DNA of 64,000 bases, taken from positions 124,001-188,000 of the forward strand of contig JAHQIW010000201.1 in assembly GCA_019055375.1 (NCBI GenBank), in the 5' to 3' direction. Below, one piece after another: positions 56,801-62,040 of the stretch (positions within the stretch are counted from its first letter, which is position 1; every line of letters begins with the position of its first letter). The notes under the pieces were generated by a model. The model saw only the letters and a program-made list of their open reading frames with translations. It did no database searches and was not told the origin of the DNA. The DNA is from Parelaphostrongylus tenuis. Lineage: Eukaryota > Nematoda > Chromadorea > Rhabditida > Metastrongylidae. Made by a program: the position numbers and the translations under genes.

Positions 56801-58135
56801 ACACAAGTTGAACAGCTTTCTTTATTCTAAGCTAAATTCTCTTATGGAATGAATCACGAATTGTCACAGCATTTCTGGAACTTTCGAGTCCATAGAACTC
56901 AGTCGTCAGAGTCAACCTGCTATGGATTTGGTTCGCTTTAGATTGCTTGCGCACCCAAGAAAGTCAAGTCCCTCACACCTTTCATGGCGACGAACCAAAC
57001 AGTTTGCGAGGAAAAAAAATACTGTCTTGATTTAACATTGGGTCAACGAAAACCACTTCATAGACCTTCATAGACCAGATCTACATTCAGTCGAATCTAC
57101 GAGGTTCAGTGAAATGGAATCCAAAACGCATTCTTGAGACATGATCAACATCGAATGCTCTTTCTTATTGTTCATTATGAAACAAGTATACCCCAACGAA
57201 TTTCCACGCGTATGATGGCCTACGGTGGTAAGACATTTATGAAATCGAATATCTTTTCACACACTCAGAATACGATTCGAAACCAGGAGTTCTTGGCTTT
57301 TTCATGGCAATTTACTCGTCGTTTCCACAATTCATAAGTAGTAACGGTAACCAAAAGATGAGATTTGAACGGTTTCCAGTTTCTGAACGGTCAGTTGCAT
57401 TCTCGGAAACGGCTAGAATAAATTATGAGCGAATGTGTGACATATCAAATTGCGCAGCATAATCTAAACAAAAGTGATTCTGGTAACTGATAATGGAAAC
57501 TAGGACTGATTATTCATTGAAATTAAGGGAAATGCAGTACAGAATAATGAGATGCTATGGTATTGCACAGCTCTGACGACAGCGCCTAATCATCGAATTG
57601 AGCGAAAACGAGAAAGAGAAGCAATAAATTTTCTTCGAGAATGAAGTACAAGTAGGAAGGCCACGATGTTGAGAAAGATGTCGAAAAAAAAACTCGGCTA
57701 CTTGTGCACTATAAGGAGATGAGTAGACCGGTTCGAAGAATCAGTAGAAAGGAAAAGTAATTAAGTGAGCTGTCAGCTTATTATGAACCTACGTTTTCAC
57801 TTCATGCTATTTTTTTCAGAGGTTCTTCACAATATAAGCATTTAATAGTTGGAAATTCCGAGAGATATGTTTTGTAATGCTGAATTTAAAGTACTCGATC
57901 AAAAGCAGAAAACCAGAGACATGGATTTCAACGTTATGCGAACACATTAATCACACACTGGATCGCTTGACAAGTTCTAAATAAAAAAGAAAAAAAAGAA
58001 AAGGTATAAAAAGGAAAAAGGAAAGGGAAAAAGAGGATTACTCACCTGATCTCCGGCACGACTTCCATAGTCGAATAGCTGCGTCTGTGCTCGTACTAAA
58101 GATATCCAAACTAATAAATTTGTTCCAAGACGCAT
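10203..58135 (-). CDS. nid-1: nidogen (entactin), basement-membrane glycoprotein, complete gene
   Basis: Secreted basement-membrane linker; in the family it connects laminin to collagen IV and perlecan. Exons in transcript order: 58046-58135, 52293-52419, 50656-50740, 47088-47241, 46744-46905, 45415-45550, 42522-42617, 41404-41601, 41281-41350, 41109-41182, 40842-41038, 39120-39266, 38673-38763, 38480-38595, 35660-35736, 35102-35225, 34340-34481, 32399-32521, 30135-30267, 27983-28089, 27688-27796, 27187-27330, 26131-26200, 25808-25902, 23626-23760, 22813-22908, 22424-22600, 22229-22351, 20250-20369, 19031-19122, 18900-18981, 16452-16554, 16032-16160, 15765-15932, 11745-12042, 10203-10312. The total is about 4,500 nt, near the length of C. 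elegans NID-1. All junctions keep phase except exon 18/19; exon 35 also contains a one-base frame change. No thyroglobulin module is seen, unlike vertebrate nidogens. Confidence 0.93.
10313..11221. other. last nidogen intron, proximal part, unassigned
   Basis: Contains a block at 10640-11160 with somewhat higher complexity and open frames on both strands. On + there is a [11 protein letters not shown] stretch faintly like the end of a Tc1-type transposase, but frames are broken and no reliable homology was seen. Confidence 0.3.
11222..11302. repeat. AT dinucleotide tract
   Basis: Interrupted (AT)n tract with CATATGCATATG, next to SINE copy 2. Confidence 0.9.
11314..11612 (+). mobile_element. 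tRNA-derived SINE, copy 2 (full length)
   Basis: Head GAGCGCACGTGGCGCAGTGG with box B GGTTCGATCTC, body GGTCTCAGACTTGTCTGG, tail GCCGAGAGCTTTATCC. Perfect 11-bp target-site duplication AAACTTTATCA (11303-11313 and 11613-11623). The head begins and ends with complementary GAGCGC/GCGCTC-type arms, as in a tRNA acceptor stem. It lies in the last nidogen intron. Confidence 0.88.
11745..19122 (-). CDS. nid-1: nidogen exons 30-35: YWTD beta-propeller (frame change in exon 35)
   Basis: LDL-receptor class B repeats in exons 19031-19122, 18900-18981, 16452-16554, 16032-16160, 15765-15932 and 11745-12042. Blade motifs: [38 protein letters not shown] and KFYWTDW, with [25 protein letters not shown] and HPFGLT between them. 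In family members this propeller binds the laminin gamma chain. Exon 35 reads to [10 protein letters not shown] in one frame. The conserved ending ([14 protein letters not shown]), which joins the last exon in phase, lies in another frame, so one indel sits near 11865-11930. No GT-AG micro-intron repairs it. Confidence 0.88.
12113..12785. mobile_element. long-TIR non-autonomous DNA element (family A), copy 2
   Basis: Left AAAAACCGACCTCATTTGCT and right AAATGAGGTCGGTTTTTCGT; the interior shares GAGCTCTTTCTTTGG with copy 1. It includes a short internal duplication (CCATCCTCATCCTGTAACAA region, 12605-12690). It lies between nidogen exons 35 and 34. Confidence 0.7.
13320..14860 (-). pseudogene. 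RTE-type LINE reverse transcriptase fragment, degenerate
   Basis: Read on the minus strand with frameshifts and stops: [76 protein letters not shown] (the YADD-like box), [34 protein letters not shown] and [10 protein letters not shown]. The C-terminal zone GHIVKRTDG...[13 protein letters not shown] ends near 13330. This order is diagnostic of nematode RTE ORF2. It lies in the nidogen intron between exons 35 and 34. Confidence 0.82.
14861..15764. other. nidogen intron between exons 35 and 34, unassigned part
   Basis: It may contain more of the 5' part of the RTE LINE, but frames are too broken to assign. A box-B-like GGATTCGATCG near 15070 lacks a matching box A. Confidence 0.3.
16561..16577. 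repeat. A homopolymer beside a splice acceptor
   Basis: A run of about 17 A (T on the coding strand) lies immediately upstream of the acceptor of nidogen exon 16452-16554 and forms its polypyrimidine tract. Confidence 0.8.
17200..17760. repeat. dispersed repeat R, copy 2
   Basis: Same segment order as the first copy at the left edge: GCTACTAAGCCTAAGCCT, AGGGCTTTTTAGAGAA, GGAAGGCCTTGTCTTC, CGATAACAGAATTGTA. Direct orientation, diverged. It lies in the intron between nidogen exons 32 and 31. Confidence 0.5.
19600..20010 (-). pseudogene. RTE-type LINE, 3' terminal fragment
   Basis: The minus strand reads [37 protein letters not shown], then [20 protein letters not shown], the last segment of RTE ORF2, with frameshifts. 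This is a separate 5'-truncated insertion from the 13-15 kb copy and a different lineage, since the GRPPT zone differs. It lies in the intron between nidogen exons 30 and 29. Confidence 0.8.
20250..34481 (-). CDS. nid-1: nidogen exons 17-29: cluster of about eleven EGF modules
   Basis: Modules and exons: 34340-34481 ([10 protein letters not shown]); 32399-32521, a calcium-binding type ([29 protein letters not shown]); 30135-30267; 27983-28089 with 27688-27796; 27187-27330; 26131-26200 with 25808-25902; 23626-23760; 22813-22908 into 22424-22600; the rest of 22424-22600; 22229-22351; 20250-20369. Each keeps six cysteines and the GYxGDG/GNG turn. Most introns are phase 1, so modules are exchangeable. 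An acidic linker ([13 protein letters not shown]) follows the module ending in exon 27688-27796. Exon 22229-22351 uses donor GTTAGT after CVAM, the only phase-compatible choice. Confidence 0.9.
20644..20674 (+). other. G-run array (possible G-quadruplex)
   Basis: Five G runs (7, 5, 5, 3, 3) separated by 1-2 bases, followed by TGG. It meets the usual quadruplex pattern of four runs of three or more with short loops. It lies on the template strand of nidogen, in the intron between exons 29 and 28. Confidence 0.7.
21311..22170. mobile_element. long-TIR non-autonomous DNA element (family A), copy 3
   Basis: Left AAAAACCGATCTCATTTGTT, right GAATGAGATCGGTTTTTCGT. It ends about 60 bases from nidogen exon 28. 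No coding capacity beyond chance frames. Confidence 0.7.
23196..23480 (-). mobile_element. tRNA-derived SINE, copy 3
   Basis: Reverse-oriented copy with head box A GTGGCGCAACGGTTAGAGG and diverged box B. An 8-bp duplication TTCGGCAT lies close to both ends (23178-23185 and 23483-23490). It lies between nidogen exons 26 and 25. Confidence 0.8.
23761..25589. other. intron between nidogen exons 25 and 24
   Basis: AT-rich, several chance open frames (24266-24595 is the longest), no recognised gene or repeat family. Confidence 0.5.
25590..25720. repeat. tRNA-like foldback element F5 (decayed)
   Basis: Arms GAGTGATGTGCAAGACTATG and complement CAAAGTCTTGCAGATCACTC, which are the family's typical outer ends; the left interior keeps a T-arm remnant (GATTGAACTCGTG). 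In the nidogen intron before exon 24. Confidence 0.5.
28465..28732. repeat. tRNA-like foldback element F3
   Basis: Left arm (minus): GCGTCAATAGTGTATCGGAC ... GCGGGTTCTTGTACCGC ... TGACAC. Right arm (+): GACGGATAGAGCACGCGCTC ... GCGGGTTCTAGTCCCGC ... TGACGC. The outer ends AGTAATGTAGAGTGATG / CATCACTTTACATTACT are inverted repeats. Two nearly complete outward-facing tRNA-like units. Confidence 0.65.
28849..28926. repeat. AT dinucleotide tract
   Basis: (TA)n with interruptions (TATGCATATATATACATGAT), just after foldback F3. Confidence 0.9.
29440..29760 (+). pseudogene. mariner transposase C-terminal fragment
   Basis: The + strand reads [18 protein letters not shown], a stop, then [16 protein letters not shown]: the DNARPH and HPPYSPDLAPSDYHLFRS blocks of mariner transposase. 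The second catalytic Asp is Asn here (QNNAR) and the third is changed (APPIC), so the product would be inactive. It lies in the nidogen intron 28090-30134, between AT tracts. Confidence 0.7.
29849..29901. repeat. AT dinucleotide tract
   Basis: (AT)n tract following the mariner remnant at 29.4-29.8 kb. Confidence 0.9.
30268..32398. other. intron between nidogen exons 19 and 18, nothing recognised
   Basis: Searched by eye for a missing exon because the flanking exons do not join in phase. No EGF-like cysteine pattern was found on the minus strand. AT-rich, no repeat recognised. Confidence 0.45.
33094..33680 (-). mobile_element. mariner element, second subfamily, internally deleted
   Basis: The ends GGTTGAAAAGAAAGTTC / CTTTCTTACTAACC are inverted repeats bounded on both sides by TA (33092-33093, 33681-33682), the mariner target site. 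The minus strand encodes the transposase N-terminus ([18 protein letters not shown], the WFxRFxxGD region) joined almost directly to the C-terminus ([24 protein letters not shown]). The catalytic middle is deleted. It lies in the nidogen intron between exons 18 and 17. Confidence 0.78.
33683..34121. mobile_element. non-autonomous mariner derivative abutting the previous one
   Basis: Left end GAGTCGTTCCATAAATTTTG and right end AAAACTCATGAAACGACC are inverted repeats of the 7.8 kb subfamily. It starts at the TA that bounds the neighbouring element, so the two insertions lie back to back. Confidence 0.65.
34598..34735 (+). repeat. tRNA-like foldback element F8
   Basis: One + strand unit with GATTGTAATGGTAGCAC (box A) and GCGAGTTCAACTCCCGC (T-arm, box B) ending CTGAGG, paired with an inverted remnant CCTCAGACGGAGG on the left. 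It lies upstream of nidogen exon 17. Confidence 0.5.
35102..41038 (-). CDS. nid-1: nidogen exons 11-16: G2F domain and following linker
   Basis: Exons 40842-41038, 39120-39266, 38673-38763, 38480-38595, 35660-35736 and 35102-35225. G2F opens with [17 protein letters not shown], continues through [54 protein letters not shown] and FEECPHQT, and closes with [18 protein letters not shown]. This is the 11-stranded barrel that in nidogens binds collagen IV and perlecan. Exon 12 (39120-39266) lies alone in a long intron and could be mistaken for a tRNA-like repeat. Exon 16 encodes a polar linker with [14 protein letters not shown]. Confidence 0.92.
36964..37330. repeat. tRNA-like foldback element F2 (largest)
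   Basis: Left unit on minus: GCGTCAG ... CTGACGT acceptor-like stem of seven pairs, box A TAGTGCAACGG, box B GGGTTCAAGTCCC. Right unit on +: GTCAGTAGTGCAACGGGC and ATGGGTTTGAGTCCCGTC. The outer ends CAGCGATGCAGAGTGATG / CACTCTGCATCACTGG are inverted repeats. The spacer includes the G-run GGGGGGAGGGGG. Confidence 0.65.
37690..37775 (-). repeat. isolated tRNA-like sequence
   Basis: On the minus strand GCGTTGGTGCAATGGATTGC resembles a D-arm with box A, and CTCAAGTTCAAAGCC resembles box B, about 50 bases apart. No clean acceptor stem was read, so it is likely a tRNA-derived repeat fragment and not a gene. Confidence 0.35.
39267..40841. other. intron between nidogen exons 12 and 11, nothing recognised
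   Basis: AT-rich intron. A minus frame at 39483-39683 and a + frame at 40171-40386 are hydrophobic but lack splice or family support. Confidence 0.45.
41109..41601 (-). CDS. nid-1: nidogen exons 8-10: polar linker and first EGF module
   Basis: Exon 41404-41601 encodes a low-complexity Gln/Glu/Asp/Arg-rich linker without cysteines (for example [16 protein letters not shown]), as expected for the protease-sensitive link between G1 and G2. Exons 41281-41350 and 41109-41182 encode one EGF module: [15 protein letters not shown], then [16 protein letters not shown]. It ends directly at the start of G2F. Confidence 0.88.
41740..42462. mobile_element. non-autonomous mariner derivative
   Basis: Ends AGGTCTTCTCATAACTTTTG and AAATTTATGAGAAGATCTAA match the TIRs of the 5.6 kb element. 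The interior has no transposase frame. It fills most of the intron between nidogen exons 8 and 7. Confidence 0.65.
42522..42617 (-). CDS. nid-1: nidogen exon 7: six-cysteine antistasin-like module
   Basis: A single phase 1-1 exon encodes about 32 residues with cysteine spacing C-x8-C-x3-C-x8-C-x2-C-x-C, including CPESC and HCSRCVC. The latter half fits the antistasin-type core (CP-x2-C ... D-x2-x-C-x2-C-x-C). Vertebrate nidogens do not have such a module between NIDO and G2F. The frame is fixed by both neighbours, because the other open frame would hit a stop in exon 8. The domain name is tentative. Confidence 0.75.
42967..43352. repeat. CA-rich minisatellite
   Basis: About 385 bases of CACACACACC-type units: runs of CA broken by CC with local period of roughly 10-12, and few other bases (occasional CATACA, CGTATC). 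Long Cys/Val or His/Thr frames across it are artefacts. It lies in the nidogen intron between exons 7 and 6. Confidence 0.95.
44387..44695 (+). mobile_element. tRNA-derived SINE, copy 4 (best preserved)
   Basis: Head GAGCGCATGTGGCGCAGTGG, box B GGTTCGATCTC closing with GCGCTC. The tail ends in ATCCTTTTTTATCC. Perfect 13-bp target-site duplication TTACTGAAAAAAG (44374-44386 and 44696-44708). It lies in the intron between nidogen exons 7 and 6. Confidence 0.88.
44896..45210 (-). other. open-frame block in the intron between nidogen exons 7 and 6, unassigned
   Basis: Overlapping minus frames (for example [20 protein letters not shown]) have slightly transposase-like words, but no consistent frame was found. 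Possibly an old DNA transposon. Confidence 0.25.
45415..52419 (-). CDS. nid-1: nidogen exons 2-6: NIDO domain
   Basis: Exons 52293-52419, 50656-50740, 47088-47241, 46744-46905 and 45415-45550 encode residues ~31-251. Landmarks: [39 protein letters not shown], then [23 protein letters not shown], and the closing [14 protein letters not shown]. Together these give the complete NIDO core found in nidogens, mucins and tectorins. Exon 6 ends in a very acidic Tyr-rich stretch ([17 protein letters not shown]) that could be a tyrosine-sulfation-type segment (inference). Exon 5 uses a weak donor (GTCGGG) although GTAGGG lies five bases further on; only the first keeps the NIDO frame. Confidence 0.9.
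48047..48276 (+). mobile_element. tRNA-derived SINE, copy 5, 5' part (split by a Penelope element)
   Basis: Diverged head (GACAATGTTAGAGGTGCGAC, box B GGCTCGATCTC) and body down to GCATTATCAGG, where it stops. The missing tail (GCATTCCTTAGGGATTGATC ... ATCCTTTATC) is found at 49712-49758, after the inserted element. Confidence 0.75.
48277..49711 (+). mobile_element. Penelope-like retroelement with GIY-YIG endonuclease, 5'-truncated
   Basis: Decayed reverse-transcriptase blocks: [36 protein letters not shown] (catalytic DD in YIDD), [38 protein letters not shown]-terminal GIY-YIG endonuclease follows near 49085-49265: [32 protein letters not shown]. This RT plus GIY-YIG order is diagnostic of Penelope-like elements. 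It has frameshifts and stops and is not active. It is bounded by imperfect copies of the SINE sequence GCATTxxTxAGG, so it landed inside SINE copy 5. Confidence 0.85.
49606..49668 (+). ncRNA. hammerhead-ribozyme-like motif in the Penelope 3' region
   Basis: The core order CTGACGA (49613-49619), short hairpin GAC...GTC, GAAA (49632-49635), then hairpin ACCTTA/TAAGGT (49635-49640 with 49659-49664) matches the conserved strands of a hammerhead ribozyme. Penelope-like elements are known to carry such motifs. Stem II is only three pairs with an extra A, and stem I is poor, so the copy is probably degenerate. Confidence 0.35.
49712..49758 (+). mobile_element. 3' tail of SINE copy 5
   Basis: GCATTCCTTAGGGATTGATC followed by an ATCTTCATCCTTTATC tail matches the 3' end of the other SINE copies. 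It continues the copy interrupted at 48276. Confidence 0.7.
50940..51452 (-). other. unassigned open frames inside nidogen intron 2
   Basis: Two minus frames: 50940-51146 ([20 protein letters not shown], later [15 protein letters not shown]; five cysteines) and 51240-51452 (hydrophobic, [20 protein letters not shown]). They could be exons of a small nested secreted gene or chance. No family recognised. Confidence 0.25.
51475..52070. mobile_element. non-autonomous mariner derivative
   Basis: Left TIR TTTCATAAGTTTTGACACT and right TIR ending ATCTATGAGAAGACCTAA. Inside, TTCTGCCATTTCTCAGGCAAC and CATCATGGCC are shared with the left part of the 5.6 kb element. No intact transposase. It lies in the nidogen intron between exons 3 and 2. 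Confidence 0.65.
53160..54350. mobile_element. two tandem partial copies of family A
   Basis: Two consecutive segments (about 53160-53733 and 53765-54350) each contain the family interior (TAGATAGCGTAATG / CGATAGCGCAAGAT; GTGCTTATTTTCTGGAAA) and each end in a right terminus (GAATGAGATCGATTTTTCAT; AAAGAGATCGTTTTTCATC). Neither has a left terminus. They lie in the first nidogen intron. Confidence 0.6.
54351..58045. other. first nidogen intron, distal part
   Basis: Apart from the palindrome near 55.45 kb, no recognised repeat, RNA gene or exon. Open frames are short and unsupported. Confidence 0.5.
55390..55504. repeat. long imperfect palindrome
   Basis: The left arm 55390-55431 (GTTCAACTTCCTTTGTAGGA ... 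CGGTGTGTTGTCAC) pairs with the right arm 55464-55504 (GTGATAACACACCG ... CATAGGCAGTTGAAC) around a 32-base loop. Weaker similarity extends the arms outward to about 55320 and 55570. It may be a foldback element remnant. In the first nidogen intron. Confidence 0.6.
58046..58135 (-). CDS. nid-1: nidogen exon 1: start codon and signal peptide
   Basis: ATG at 58135-58133 opens [19 protein letters not shown]: one Arg, a hydrophobic core and an Ala-Gln cleavage-type site, followed by [11 protein letters not shown], the usual entry into a NIDO domain. The donor is GTGAGT. It is thirty codons, ending in phase 0, and joins cleanly to exon 2. A strong T-rich acceptor (TTCATTTTGTAG) ends at 58226 on this strand, about 90 bases before the ATG. 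This suggests a 5' UTR intron or a spliced-leader trans-splice site. Confidence 0.85.
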
Positions 58136-58225
58136 TTCTTCCAGAAAGTTTGAGCGAGTACCCACTACTTCTTCCTTTAGTTTATTAACCTATAACGACG
58201 GTATTTTGACTATTCATTCCGAATG
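58136..58225 (-). promoter_or_regulatory. nid-1: nidogen 5' UTR segment after a splice acceptor
   Basis: Between the strong acceptor ending at 58226 and the ATG at 58135 there are about 90 non-coding bases. In nematodes such a lone acceptor just before the first ATG is either the end of a 5' UTR intron or a spliced-leader addition site; sequence alone does not separate these. Confidence 0.45.
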
Positions 58226-58672
58226 CTACAAAATGAAGAGAAGGAGATCGCTATCAAAAAACTTGCTAAATCATATATATTGAGGAGCAAAAGTCTATTC
58301 AAGCAAACAAAAGAGAAGCAATAAAAGAGAATTTCGCTCGTAAATATTTTCATAGAATAAAATCTAAGAGCGTTGGAGCAATGAAGCAGTTGAAATCCAT
58401 GGAACAGAGATGTTGGAAGGACTACAAACCAAAAAAAAAGTCACAAAAACAAAATGATGGTTTACGTTTTTGGTCAAAGACTACATAAGGCATATATGAT
58501 TTTGTAACCTCGTATCTTATTTGCTTTCGAAATTCCGAATATTTCGGCCTTGTAGGCAATCTTCTATCTTCTGGATAATTTTTGTTAAGTTAATAAACGC
58601 TTATCAAATACCACGAAGCCGCTAATACAAAGTCTGGCTCTCCAAAGTTTAGAAATGATGATATGAACACTT

Positions 58673-59017
58673 TTGAGTCCGATCGATGCTGTTACTAGAA
58701 CAAATTCGAGTAGGAGAGCCGTCGATTATTCGAAATCGAATAATGGAGAGCACAAGCGTGACGCGACGATGATTGCAACTCGGGTCGACATGGTGTGGAA
58801 CAGAGGAGTGATAAGGATGGTATGGAAAAAAATGACGGAATTGATAACAAATTTAGATTGCGCAGAGGTGGCAAGCCGTCTTATAGCACTTAGAGCTCGG
58901 TATAGATCGGTTTCTGATAAAATAGCGCTGGCAATGACATCAGAATTATACTGCATCGTATTTACATGGTTGAACGTCATTCCACACTTCTCTCACTTGA
59001 GAGCAAAGTATTTCTAG
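58673..59017 (+). other. 114-codon open frame, unassigned
   Basis: Longest plain open frame upstream of nidogen (MSPIDAVTRTNSSRRAVDYS ...). Ordinary amino-acid mix with several Arg/Met. No family resemblance and no clear splice or promoter context. Confidence 0.2.
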
Positions 59018-59239
59018 GATCTGTTTTCTCACTGTTAACTTCAAAATGAAAGTGTGCTTCCAACTTCCTCTGCCAATAAATAAATTATGTTTAAAAACCA
59101 GGTATTTGACATAATCATCTAAACATTATGTAGGACAGTATTGTATTGCTGAGAGCAAGAGATTTTCCAGATCATTCTACTTCAAACAAAGTGAGAAAAG
59201 CCGCACAGAGCAACATAAGGAGTAATCTTTCCACATTTT

Positions 59240-59490
59240 AGACAGCTTCATTGAACGATGCTATAGAAACTTGGGAAATCACTCAATCAGGACAGAGGAC
59301 GGCCGATGGAAATGTCGGCGCTGCACGAGTGAGTTCCGCAGGTGGCGATGGTGGTGATTCAGATGAACGCATCAGCCATCTCTGTTTCCCTCCCCAACCG
59401 CTTCCTCCTCTCGTTTTTCCGCTTCGCCCGGCAGTATCAGAAAAAAGAGACCAACCAATAAGCCGCGTTCCAGAAAACCGATAAATGATA
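59240..59490 (-). promoter_or_regulatory. GC-richer, CpG-containing island upstream of nidogen
   Basis: About 1.1 kb upstream of the nidogen ATG there is a short island richer in G+C and CpG than its AT-rich surroundings. It has pyrimidine tracts and a CCAAT-type box (ATTGG on the minus strand, near 59450). An open + frame here (59251-59484) has low-complexity composition. It could be the core promoter or a non-coding first exon; this is inference from composition and position. Confidence 0.3.
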
Positions 59491-59934
59491 TGAAAATCTA
59501 TTAAAATGAAAAGTTAATGAACATTCAAAGGATGCATACCAATCCTGATTTATTCCATCTCTCTGCTTTTAGTCTGTTTTTTGGTCATTGCATTGGTGAA
59601 TCATGAGAATTTCTATCCCACCACATAAATATGAAAAGCTCAATTGTCTGATTACCATGAAGAAAACACACTACAAGTTGCTGTTACCATGATTCTAAAG
59701 GGATAAGCTAACGCTCACTCTAATGGTGTTCGAATTTCAGTAAAGATAGCGTTCGATGACCAGTAAAACATGATACGCCATTTCCCAAATGTTAGGAATT
59801 CGCCTAATGCAAAGTCTGACAAATATCGAAATACTTCGGCCACGAGTAGTTCTCCAACACTGAAAATGTACATTCATGATTTTCATTATTCATGAACATG
59901 TAAATACAACAAGCCCTTAAGGAGAAATCTGATC

Positions 59935-60205
59935 AGTTCTTGACGCATGCGCCATGCATTCGCGTTTAATTTTCAAGTTCGGTCGAAGTGACTGAAAGCA
60001 TATCTGGCCTTTACAATGGCTCGCGGTGGCCTCTCGCTGTATCGGTCAGTGCTGCGTATCCTCCCAGACAAGTTAAAGATCAGTTTGATACCAATTTACC
60101 CACCCCGGAGGGCATGGATGGTTTGGTGAACCATTAGCGCGAGGTTGAACCATGACTTTCTGTGGGATACAGAGCACCTCTAACCGCTGCGCTACATGCG
60201 CATAT
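59935..60205 (-). mobile_element. tRNA-derived SINE, copy 6
   Basis: Reverse-oriented; head box A GTAGCGCAGCGGTTAGAGG, body TGCTTTCAGTCACTTCGACC, truncated or diverged tail. It abuts an AT dinucleotide tract (60201-60285) and no target duplication could be read. It lies upstream of nidogen. Confidence 0.75.
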
Positions 60206-60285
60206 ATATGATATAATATATATCTATATATTATATATTATATATATATATATATTATATATATATTATATTATATATATATATA
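60201..60285. repeat. AT dinucleotide tract
   Basis: (AT)n with short inverted blocks, at the head end of SINE copy 6. Confidence 0.9.
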
Positions 60286-60723
60286 TTCATAAACAAGGAC
60301 ATTGAGCATGTTTATATATGACTTATTTGATAAGTGATTTTATGATCGTTCAAGATTCGCTTTTGCATGGACTGGTGAGGTAGCAGTGCTGGATCTTAGC
60401 GCGTAGTTGACAAGACCAGTCGCTTTTCATAGGAGCGAGATTTGTTCTAATGAGACTAGATTGCTCAGTGGTAAGTGGAACCCAGCCTGCATGGATGGAA
60501 TTAGCAATTTTTTCAGCGTGCGAGACCGTGCCGAGTAATTTGGCACTATCACAGGATTGAAGTATTAGTATAAATCGAGAAAATATGGAATGTCCATTCA
60601 GATTAGAGAAAAATGTTCAAAAAATGTTTGACGCTGTGAAGAAAGATATATAACAAATTCATGCAAGAAAATTTTCAGTAAGGGGAAAACTTAGCTCACG
60701 TCAAAGATCATTCAGGTCAAATC

Positions 60724-60980
60724 TGGTTAAGAAAACTTCTCACCTTGAGTTCGAGACTAGGGTATACAGCAAATTGGATGTTGTAAACGACAAAATTATT
60801 CCGATTTGAGGCGCTACTAGGTATGAAAAATGGGATATCAAGCAACTCAAAATCATCTTGGAGGTGGCTTACTTTATAGTAGAATTCCTGGTAATCGGTT
60901 TTTTGGAATTGTGCAAAGAAAATCATTGGAGCAGATTCAACATAGTACAGGATGAACAAGCCTGCCATCTTAAGCAAAGC
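60724..60980 (-). CDS. possible coding exon of an unidentified gene
   Basis: After a TTGCTTAAG acceptor-like site the minus strand stays open from MAGLFILYYVESAPMIFFAQ through LLDIPFFIPSSASNRN to YPSLELK. A good donor (GTGAGA) follows directly. The composition (aromatic, balanced charges) looks more coding than chance. No family recognised and no partner exon found. Confidence 0.3.
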
Positions 60981-61144
60981 AATTTTAATGAAAAAAAAGG
61001 TAAAGATGACTTTTCTAAGGAAGGCTGTCAAAGCTAGCGAAGTTAAGGATCTTGTGGGCCAGCTACATTTACCGATGTTGTCGTGGAACCATCTATAAAT
61101 TTAAGACATATCCTAAAATATAGGAATATACTATTGCCGCGTTC

Positions 61145-61339
61145 CTAGAAAAACTGCTCCTTCCGAGGCTTTTTATTTGATTGTAAGTGTTCTTTCATTT
61201 TTCCAAATTTGCGATTCTTCTCCTTTCCGTTAATCCGAGGTTTGTCAATCTTTTGAGTGCAGCTTACGCCATTTTCTATTAGCTTGGAGACGTTGGCTGG
61301 CATTCCACTCTGATCAGGCACCGATGATGAATACGGCAA
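61145..61339 (-). other. Lys-rich open frame, unassigned
   Basis: Minus frame of 64 codons ending in a basic tail (NGKEKNRKFGKMKEHLQSNK ...) and TAG. It could be the last exon of an upstream gene or chance; it does not join the possible exon at 60724-60980. Confidence 0.2.
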
Positions 61340-62040
61340 TAAACGTTAACGTAAAGGTCACCGGGTCAAAACAACGTTTCGTATGCACAACACGTTCGGG
61401 GCACGCTTTACAAGTAAATGTCACCTAAGTACATTCGACGATGGCCATGTTGGATTTAAGGGCTATTCCTTTTTGCAGCGGACTTGGTTCTGGAATCATA
61501 GTCAGCAAAAAACACAACTTTAAGATGGATTGAGTACAATACACATGATGCATGACTATTAACTGCTTTGGAATTTCGACCTATATTTCGGCTCATATCG
61601 AGACTTTTCTTATTTTAGCAAAAAAAATCTTATGATAGGAATAAATAGAACGATAAACTGAATTAACGATAGATTCCGAAAAGTACTCTCTAGAATAATT
61701 AATTGACTCCACATAATAAGCGAAATTAGTGAATTCATCGCGTCAAGCTTTCAAACAAAAAATAACCTTGAGTTAAATTCGAACAGTGCGAGCTTTCCAG
61801 CAGAAACCACGATGTTCCTTTCTCGTAAGAATCGATTTCAATATGTGTTCGGTTACGTGAGGTTCTATGAATTGTATTTTGATCGTAGTATGAGGCGCAT
61901 TTAGGTGATACATATAAATATCTGACAAATGCGAATTTAGCCAAAAGTCACTGCGTCATTGTACCGGAAAAACATAGAGAAACACTGAATCGGCTTCTCT
62001 TCTTCAGATACCAGTTTGAAACCGGCTTGCGTCTACAGAG

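Noticed and set aside
60440..60540. tRNA-like A box TGCTCAGTGGTAAG
   Set aside because: No box B at the expected distance; judged chance.
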